25,907 bases of DNA from JBCCTX01 sp039197765 (GTDB lineage: Bacteria > Bacteroidota > Bacteroidia > J057): assembly GCA_039197765.1 (NCBI GenBank), contig JBCCTX010000068.1:1-25907 (forward strand). The letters are read 5' to 3'. The first letter of the stretch is position 1. Every line of letters begins with the position of its first letter. Shown here piece after piece: positions 20,676 to 25,907 of the stretch. Made by a program: the position numbers and the translations under genes. Below the pieces are notes generated by a model. The model did no database searches and was not told where the DNA came from. It saw nothing but the letters and a program-made list of their open reading frames with translations.

Positions 20676-22064
20676 ATGAAGCAACTGTGCCTATTTCTCA
20701 TCCTTTCTCTGGTATTCCTACCTCTAGCATGGAGTCAACTCCGGATACCAGCAGGAGGGGGAAGCGCTTCAAGCGAAAATCTTCAAGGAATTTGTCTTTC
20801 TCCTCTCCAACGACAACAAGATTGGGAAGAAATCCAGTCTATCCGAAAAAGACTCATCCAGCAAGGCAAGTTAAAGGCGGTTGCCAGTAGACAGGCCTCC
20901 GTACCCCCATTAAACTTCCCCCTAAGGCAGAAGGAAGGGGCACACTATTCAGGGTATTTTGGTATAGCAAACTATGTAGATCATGACAATGGTTCTGGAC
21001 TCCAGGAGTTCACTTGTGGAAACCGGACCTACGATGGTCATCATGGGACGGATTATTTTTTATGGCCCTTCCCTTGGGATATGATGGCCAGGGGAGAGGT
21101 CGAAATTATAGCTGCTGCTGCAGGAACAATTATTAGCAAAATTGACGGGAATTTTGATAAAAATTGCTCTTGGGAAAACACAGGAGGATGGAATGCGGTC
21201 TACATTGAACACGATGATGGCACGATTGCTTGGTATGGGCATATCAAAAAAAATACCCTAACGAATAAAGCCATTGGCGATCGGGTAAATCCAGGGGATT
21301 ACCTGGGATTAGTAGGAAGCTCTGGAAGATCCACAGGGCCCCATCTCCATCTTGAATTTTTCACTCCTTCCGGTGCTACCTACGATCCCTACTTGGGAAC
21401 GTGCAACCCTACTACACAACTTTCAGGCTGGGAGGAACAAGCCCCATACATTCAACCTACCTTAAATTTTATTCAGACGGGCGATGGACCTCCTGACTTA
21501 TCAGGCGAATGTCTTAGAGAGGAATTTATCAATGCCTCTTCCGAGTTCCGCTCAGGCGAAAGGGTATATTTCTCATCCTACTTTGTAGATCAACTGCCCG
21601 ACCAAAGCGCTACCTATAAAGTATACAGACCTAATGGTCAAGTTTGGGTCCGTTGGACCTTCAATCCTCCACAGCGCTTTAATGCTTCTTGGTGGTACTG
21701 GTGGGAAGATTTACCCCCTAATGCGGATCAAGGAATCTGGACCTATGAAGTAGTATTTGAAGGGGATACCTTGACGCAAGCCTTTTCCGTAGACGTGGAT
21801 GTAGTCTCTTCCACTACATCAGTGGAGGAAGGCATTTCCATAGGGCCGAATCCATTTGAAACCTATTTGAACGTAGCTGATAAGGAGGGAAGCCCCATAC
21901 TTGTTACCATTAGTGATATTTGCGGGAGACTTGTCAAAAGTGTCCAGATACATACCGAAAAGTCTCTAGTTGAGGTAAGTACCTTACCAAAAGGAATATA
22001 CTTCGTAGCCTTACACAACCGTAAGGGAAAGCAGTTGATGGTATCAAAAATGGTAAAGAAATAA
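20676..22064 (+). CDS. M23 family metallopeptidase with T9SS C-terminal sorting domain
   Basis: Secreted LytM/lysostaphin-type zinc peptidase. Order: signal peptide (LFLILSLVFLPLAWS-Q), propeptide-like basic helix (QQDWEEIQSIRKRLIQQGKL), M23 domain (about 95-240), a beta-sandwich-like middle region (about 280-375), and a type A T9SS sorting domain (about 385-462, GPNPFETYLNV ... LPKGIYFVALHNRKG). Zinc ligands and catalytic residues are visible: HHGTD (His122, Asp126), WYGHIKKN and PHLHLEF (His223, His225). The protein should pass the outer membrane by T9SS and be released or attached to the surface. Cleavage of peptidoglycan of other bacteria or of extracellular proteins is inference. ATG start; follows the sulfatase closely. 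Confidence 0.93.
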   Translation: MKQLCLFLILSLVFLPLAWSQLRIPAGGGSASSENLQGICLSPLQRQQDWEEIQSIRKRLIQQGKLKAVASRQASVPPLNFPLRQKEGAHYSGYFGIANYVDHDNGSGLQEFTCGNRTYDGHHGTDYFLWPFPWDMMARGEVEIIAAAAGTIISKIDGNFDKNCSWENTGGWNAVYIEHDDGTIAWYGHIKKNTLTNKAIGDRVNPGDYLGLVGSSGRSTGPHLHLEFFTPSGATYDPYLGTCNPTTQLSGWEEQAPYIQPTLNFIQTGDGPPDLSGECLREEFINASSEFRSGERVYFSSYFVDQLPDQSATYKVYRPNGQVWVRWTFNPPQRFNASWWYWWEDLPPNADQGIWTYEVVFEGDTLTQAFSVDVDVVSSTTSVEEGISIGPNPFETYLNVADKEGSPILVTISDICGRLVKSVQIHTEKSLVEVSTLPKGIYFVALHNRKGKQLMVSKMVKK

Positions 22065-22065
22065 A

Positions 22066-23118
22066 CTAATTAAATCGAACTGCATCCACTTCTTTAGGGA
22101 TTGATGGATGCTTACCCAAAATTAGGTCCCTCATAAGCAAAGAAAAATAAGGGGCTTGCAATACGCCTTTGGTTCCTAGTCCATTAAGCATGTATATCCA
22201 ATTGTGTTGAGGACTTACCCCTAAGATAGGCCTTCGATTGGGAGTAGTAGGACGTACGCCCGCTGTGTGAGCTTTTACTTCGAAGGGCACGGCAAGGGCC
22301 TTATTTAATTTCTCAATAATTTCTTCTTTGCCAGCTTCAGTTGGGTAGATAGACTCAAACGCGTTTTTATAGGTAGAACCAACCAGATAACGCTTATTTC
22401 CCAAAGGGATCATGTAAATTTTCCGTGAAAGAACCCAAGAAATAGAGAGTTCAGGAACCTCTATTTCAAGTAATTCCCCTTTATTGGGAATTAGCTTAAC
22501 CGAATGAAAAAAGGGATTTTGGATAGCCTGATACCCTTCACAATAAACAAAAGCATCAAAGGTATATGAGTTTCCACCCAAATGAAGGGTCTTTTGTTTA
22601 AGGTCCCATGCCTGATACTCTATTCTCTCTTCCCTTACCTGTAGGCCTCTATTTTCCACCAGCCACCTTTTTAAGGAAGCTAGAAAAGATTTCGTATCCA
22701 GCCAACCACACCTATTAATCCATATTCCGCCCAAAGTATTCTGGATAGCTTCGGGCATAAACGGTTTTTCTTGAAAACTAGTCCACACTGCATATGCAGG
22801 ATCTTCATTTCTCCCAGTCCACTTATTGTACTCATCTATACTTTTGAAGGGCCGGTAAATGGGAACTTGGTGTAAATACTTGGCTAAAAAGGAATGTTGG
22901 GGATGTTGGAAAAATGTATATAGGGATTCACTGAACGTTTCCGCATTCCAGGTTTTGGCACCAAAACGTCCCGTTATTACATTGAAGAGGCCTGCAGCTA
23001 TGTTGGATGCGCTGTGAGGTACAGGTTCGTCGATTAGGGTAACTTTACAGTTTGCTTCCAACAACCTAGCTGCCAAAAAACTTCCGGCTAAGCCTCCACC
23101 AAGAATTCCAATATGCAT
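22066..23118 (-). CDS. FAD-dependent oxidoreductase (DAO family)
   Basis: Cytoplasmic flavoprotein of the D-amino-acid/glycine oxidase fold, 350 residues from the ATG at 23118. Upstream in-frame codons are poorer because MHIGILGGGLAGSFLAARLL gives the GxGxxG dinucleotide-binding motif directly at the start. The acidic end of the second strand is VTLIDEP. The C-terminus has AGVRPTTPNRRPILG and LNGLGTKGVLQAPYFS, the conserved FAD-contacting region of this family (also seen in the C-terminal part of MnmC). Substrate is unknown; amine or amino-acid oxidation is most likely. It converges on the M23 peptidase with one base between stop codons and no visible terminator. Confidence 0.85.
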   Translation of the reverse strand: MHIGILGGGLAGSFLAARLLEANCKVTLIDEPVPHSASNIAAGLFNVITGRFGAKTWNAETFSESLYTFFQHPQHSFLAKYLHQVPIYRPFKSIDEYNKWTGRNEDPAYAVWTSFQEKPFMPEAIQNTLGGIWINRCGWLDTKSFLASLKRWLVENRGLQVREERIEYQAWDLKQKTLHLGGNSYTFDAFVYCEGYQAIQNPFFHSVKLIPNKGELLEIEVPELSISWVLSRKIYMIPLGNKRYLVGSTYKNAFESIYPTEAGKEEIIEKLNKALAVPFEVKAHTAGVRPTTPNRRPILGVSPQHNWIYMLNGLGTKGVLQAPYFSLLMRDLILGKHPSIPKEVDAVRFN

Positions 23119-23204
23119 ATAGATCCAATTGAATTTGCTTCTGTTAGAAACAATATGAGAAAAGTATGGCAAGGATTGAAATGGGAAAAACGCAATACAT
23201 ATGC

Positions 23205-23233
23205 AAAAAGAGCGGAATGGGATTCCGCTCTTT
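23205..23233 (-). terminator. Strong hairpin terminator after head-GIN gene
   Basis: AAAGAGCGGAAT and ATTCCGCTCTTT form a perfect 12-bp stem with a three-base loop. On the minus strand it ends in five T, 30 bases past the head-GIN stop, before the FAD oxidoreductase start. Its A/T flanks could let it work in both directions. Confidence 0.88.
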
Positions 23234-23262
23234 CATGGGCATCGGGCGTTTGGCTACTTTAC

Positions 23263-23955
23263 TTACCTTACTTTTCTCACAGAACCTGAACCTGAGGTTC
23301 GTGTATCTACATGATCGGGACTTCCCCGGTATGAGATATCCCCTGAACCTGATACGGAAGCCTTTAAGCTTTCACGAGCTGTAATACGGGCATTACCCGA
23401 ACCACTCACCCGTACATGTGCTTCCTCACAATCCAAATCCATGGCATCATAGTCTCCAGAGCCACTTATATTGACCTCTTGGGTCTCTACTGACCCCGCT
23501 ATCTCTAAATCAGAAGATCCAGAAATTCGGGTCATCAGCTCATCGGCCTCCAAATCCTCCAAGATCATATTTCCAGATCCAGAGGTTGTTGCCTCAAAGG
23601 AGCGCGCTTTCAGTGGATCCGCACAATAGACATCTGCCGATCCTGAACTGTGAATTTCGTCTAGTTCTCTATATGTTACGTAGATCTTTCCCTTTGAATT
23701 TTTATACCAATTTTTCGCTTTGGATTTCCGGTAAATTTTGAGCGTTCCACCATTGACCTCTGTCCTTATTTCATTTAGATCTACTCCAGAGATTTCTAGG
23801 CGGACGGATTCGCGGTTTCCTTTCTTTACGATTACATCAAAGGAACTGCTCACATGCAACCCATCAAAGCTACCTACATTACGTGTTTCTGTATTTTGTG
23901 CTTGCAAGGTCAGAATGAGTAATAGACTCAATGCCGTACATAGTAGATTTTTCAT
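23263..23955 (-). CDS. Exported head-GIN domain protein (DUF2807)
   Basis: A 230-residue protein from the ATG at 23955 (the frame extends to 24030 but the added part is not signal-like). Signal peptide LLCTALSLLLILTLQA-Q, then the DUF2807 head-GIN domain, a right-handed beta structure. The repeated turn is seen as SSGSADV, TSGSGNM, ISGSSDL, ISGSGDY, VSGSGNA, VSGSGDI and TSGSGSV, spaced about 18-20 residues. The opening FDGLHVSSSFDVIVKKG is also typical. These domains are common in Bacteroidota envelope proteins of unknown function, often adhesive or structural in suggestion. Divergent from the NIPSNAP gene; closed by a strong terminator. Confidence 0.92.
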   Translation of the reverse strand: MKNLLCTALSLLLILTLQAQNTETRNVGSFDGLHVSSSFDVIVKKGNRESVRLEISGVDLNEIRTEVNGGTLKIYRKSKAKNWYKNSKGKIYVTYRELDEIHSSGSADVYCADPLKARSFEATTSGSGNMILEDLEADELMTRISGSSDLEIAGSVETQEVNISGSGDYDAMDLDCEEAHVRVSGSGNARITARESLKASVSGSGDISYRGSPDHVDTRTSGSGSVRKVR

Positions 23956-24074
23956 AGGAGGGGATAAATAGGTTTTATAGTACATATACGTAAAGACGCT
24001 CAAAAGATCTAAGGAGTTGCAAATTTTCATATTGAATTGGGAAATATTATTTTGAGGAAAACCAATCCTAGCAC

Positions 24075-24851
24075 ATGAAAAGAAGAAAATTCATTAAAGG
24101 TACTGCTGCAGGTTCTCTGCTCACGGGTACACTACACGTTCAGGCCAGCACTAATCAAACCCCCGCAAGGGAGTTTTACGAGCTTCGGGAGTATTCCCTC
24201 AGAGGGGCCTCGATCCCTGCTAAACTTTCCGCCTACCTAGAAGGCGCCTTGATCCCTGCACTCAACCGCAATGGGGTCTCCAAGGTAGGCGCCTTTGAAA
24301 AGCTAGGTAAACCCCAGCCTACCACCCTGTTTTTGCTCATCGCCTATAAAGACGGGCAAAATTTTCTAGATATGGATGCGCTGTTAGCTTCAGATGAGGC
24401 CTATCAAAGCGCTGCTAGAGAATTCTGGGAATTGGGACCAGATCAGGCTCAGTATGTACGAGCGGAATCCACGATTCTAGAGGCTTTCACTTCCATTCCT
24501 CAGTTTAAACAACCTCCTAAGCGTTCTGAGTTGTTCGAATTGCGGATTTATGAAAGCCATAATCAAGCCTTTCACAAACGGAAGGTCCAAATGTTTGACA
24601 AAGAAGAACTGGATCTCTTTTACAAAGTAGGACTCAATCCGGTTTTCTTTGGCGCATGTAAGGTGGGGAGGTATGCCCCTCAGCTTACCTATATGTTGCA
24701 CTTTAAAGATATGGAAGAGCGAGACAGCAATTGGAAAGCTTTTATTGAACATCCGGACTGGAATGAAATGAAGGCCAAGCCAGAATATGTGGGAACAGTA
24801 TCCAACATTTCCCGATACTTCCTTACAAGAGCTTCCTTTTCGCAGATGTAG
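24075..24851 (+). CDS. Tat-exported NIPSNAP family protein
   Basis: A 258-residue protein with a twin-arginine signal (KRRKFIKGTAAGSLL, cleavage near VQA-S). Two NIPSNAP-like ferredoxin-fold repeats follow: FYELREYSLRGASIPAKLSAYLE at about 35-130, and ELFELRIYESHNQAFHKRKVQMF at about 155-255. Each has the paired end strand (LFLLIAYKDGQNFLD; TYMLHFKDMEERDSNW). NIPSNAP proteins bind ligands or have monooxygenase-like folds, and in Bacteroidota often occur as periplasmic Tat substrates; the activity is not known. ATG start. A Tat substrate normally folds, perhaps with cofactor, before export. Transcribed away from the head-GIN gene. The next clear terminator is 108 bases past its stop. Confidence 0.9.
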   Translation: MKRRKFIKGTAAGSLLTGTLHVQASTNQTPAREFYELREYSLRGASIPAKLSAYLEGALIPALNRNGVSKVGAFEKLGKPQPTTLFLLIAYKDGQNFLDMDALLASDEAYQSAAREFWELGPDQAQYVRAESTILEAFTSIPQFKQPPKRSELFELRIYESHNQAFHKRKVQMFDKEELDLFYKVGLNPVFFGACKVGRYAPQLTYMLHFKDMEERDSNWKAFIEHPDWNEMKAKPEYVGTVSNISRYFLTRASFSQM

Positions 24852-25166
24852 GAATTTCCATAAAAACCCTTGCCCATATTTTACAAATATTTTTATAATA
24901 CATTTTTTGTATTAAATTTGAATCAAAGTTTCGTTTGAAGGTATTATTTCTAAGCTATTTGTCCCTGTTGGAACAGGGACATTTTTTATCCCTTTGGTGA
25001 TATTTCACCTTAAAAGTATCTTTTCCCACTATTTGTGCTTATCAAAAGGTTTCCCAAGCACCTACTCTCTGATATACCCGATTTTTATCTCTTAACAAGT
25101 AGATTTTTCAATGTAGGTATTGACACTAAAGGCTACTATATTCGCCCAGAATATAAGCCATAATTC
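24852..25166 (+). other. 315-base non-coding gap: -7 box, terminator, small hairpin
   Basis: No coding frame is supported here. The AT-rich first part holds TAAATTTG (24913-24920), an exact -7 match but without a TTTG at the right distance. The terminator at 24960-24987 follows about 40 bases later. Past it, GGTGA/TCACC (24996-25009) forms a small hairpin. The rest is the NUDIX leader. It could be a long 3' UTR or encode a small RNA of about 60 bases. Confidence 0.5.
24960..24987 (+). terminator. Strong Rho-independent terminator
   Basis: TGTCCCTGT and ACAGGGACA pair across a short loop and are followed by six T. It would end either the NIPSNAP transcript or a short independent RNA started at the -7 box near 24913. 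Confidence 0.9.
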
Positions 25167-25622
25167 ATGAAGAGAGTTCGTGCAGCCGCTAAGGCACTTA
25201 TTATTCAAGACAGTCAAATTTTACTGCTAAAGTGCCAGAGAGATGGCCAGATTTACTACAACCTCCCAGGAGGAGGCCAAGAACATGGAGAGCGAATAGA
25301 TGAGGCCCTTGTACGGGAATGCTGGGAAGAGGCAGGGGCTGAAGTTCGCGTGAAGCAATTGGTATTTGTACGAGATTACATCAGCAAAAATCACGGAGCT
25401 AGCGATCCCACTATTCATCAGTTAGAGCTTTTTTTCACTTGCGAACTCATTCGACCTAAACATCCTACGGGAGGATCAGAACCTGACGATGACCAAATTG
25501 GGGTGGAATGGGTTTCTTTAGATCGCCTCAACGAAATTGCCCTATATCCTCAGGAGTTACTGAAGCACCTGCCGTTGAAGTCGGATGTGGCGTATAATAT
25601 TTATTGGGGGGATGTACTTTGA
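25167..25622 (+). CDS. NUDIX hydrolase
   Basis: A 151-residue cytoplasmic pyrophosphohydrolase. The Nudix box is intact: GGQEHGERIDEALV followed by RECWEEAGA fits GX5EX7REUXEEXGU, with Cys at the first hydrophobic U position. The N-terminal strand RAAAKALIIQDSQILLLKC and LPGGG before the box are typical, and VEWVSLDRLNEIALYP closes the fold. Substrate (modified nucleotides, NDP-sugars, other diphosphates) cannot be assigned from sequence. ATG start; no partner gene on the same strand follows within the window. Confidence 0.93.
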   Translation: MKRVRAAAKALIIQDSQILLLKCQRDGQIYYNLPGGGQEHGERIDEALVRECWEEAGAEVRVKQLVFVRDYISKNHGASDPTIHQLELFFTCELIRPKHPTGGSEPDDDQIGVEWVSLDRLNEIALYPQELLKHLPLKSDVAYNIYWGDVL

Positions 25623-25762
25623 GGGAAGTGTACCTCTCAGGCATTGAAAGCGTTCAATTAAATTAATCACAGAGAAAATTTTTGAGAGAAGCTTCCATCC
25701 AAATATAGATAGCATCTGTACTCTTTCCTTCTTCGACCGTCTGTCCCTTCGCTCCTTTCTCC

Positions 25763-25907
25763 CTATTGCGCCGCAGCCTCCTTATACTTCTCTACATTGC
25801 CTGGTAGGCAATGCTTACGCCAAATTTCGATCAGTTGATGTTGAACCGCAGGGCTTTGTCTTACCCGCCAATAGGCATCTTTAGCGTGTTGGTGGGCCTG
25901 CTCCAGA
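25763..25907 (-). CDS. C-terminal part of a minus-strand gene cut by the window edge
   Basis: The minus strand is open from the window end to a TAG at 25763-25765, giving 47 residues: LEQAHQHAKDAYWRVRQSP, then VQHQLIEIWRKHCLPGN and a tail EKYKEAAAQ. The composition (amphipathic, W/R-rich, helical) looks like real protein. I do not recognise the family. It converges on the NUDIX gene with a 140-base gap in which I see no gene or clear terminator. Confidence 0.6.
   Translation of the reverse strand, partial: LEQAHQHAKDAYWRVRQSPAVQHQLIEIWRKHCLPGNVEKYKEAAAQ

Overview
The window reads as a chromosomal segment of a Bacteroidota bacterium, probably a free-living, surface-active member of Saprospiria, Cytophagia or Flavobacteriia; rank below phylum cannot be fixed. 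The evidence is a C-terminal type IX secretion (T9SS) sorting domain on an M23 peptidase, several families common in this phylum (head-GIN/DUF2807, DUF4349, DUF4174, DUF2461, a DUF6515-like protein, DUF1572-type DinB), many Sec and lipoprotein signals, and one textbook Bacteroidota promoter (TTTG, 20 bp, TAnnTTTG) in front of a marR gene. No tRNA, rRNA, transposase, phage gene or CRISPR array was seen. The genes are mostly small envelope and housekeeping accessory functions in short transcription units.

Layout. 1-2743: secreted metallophosphoesterase, an exported DUF4174 protein whose likely TTG start follows a 22-bp perfect palindrome, then a 47-bp-period tandem repeat. 2744-8042: DinB-like protein divergent from a GNAT acetyltransferase, then minus-strand genes for a DUF4349 lipoprotein, a creatininase-family amidohydrolase, a lipoprotein esterase, a four-helix membrane protein and a DUF2461 protein. 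8053-8480: remains of a sigma-70 (ECF-like) gene with an in-frame stop and a frame break. 8481-10062: a compact unit, MarR regulator, DOMON protein, NTF2-like protein, terminator, with two near-identical palindromic operators, one over the marR promoter and one directly before the DOMON gene.

10265-12047 (minus): ABM-like monooxygenase, SAM methyltransferase, exported thioredoxin/ATP10-like protein. 12138-15502 (plus): a second MarR-type regulator followed by a large S9 peptidase with an extra C-terminal domain of about 250 residues. 15574-18923 (minus): SDR oxidoreductase, then two paralogous outer-membrane beta-barrel candidates flanking a small exported protein. 19124-22064 (plus): lipoprotein sulfatase and a T9SS-exported M23 peptidase. 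22066-23955 (minus): FAD oxidoreductase and head-GIN protein. 24075-25622 (plus): Tat-exported NIPSNAP protein, a strong terminator, and a NUDIX hydrolase. The right edge cuts a minus-strand gene.

The most interesting items are the two matched MarR operators with a consensus promoter, the decayed sigma factor, the 47-bp tandem array with related motifs elsewhere, the palindrome at the DUF4174 start, and the S9 peptidase fusion. I see no clearly new defence, mobile or biosynthetic system; the MarR-DOMON-NTF2 unit is the nearest to an uncharacterised coherent system.
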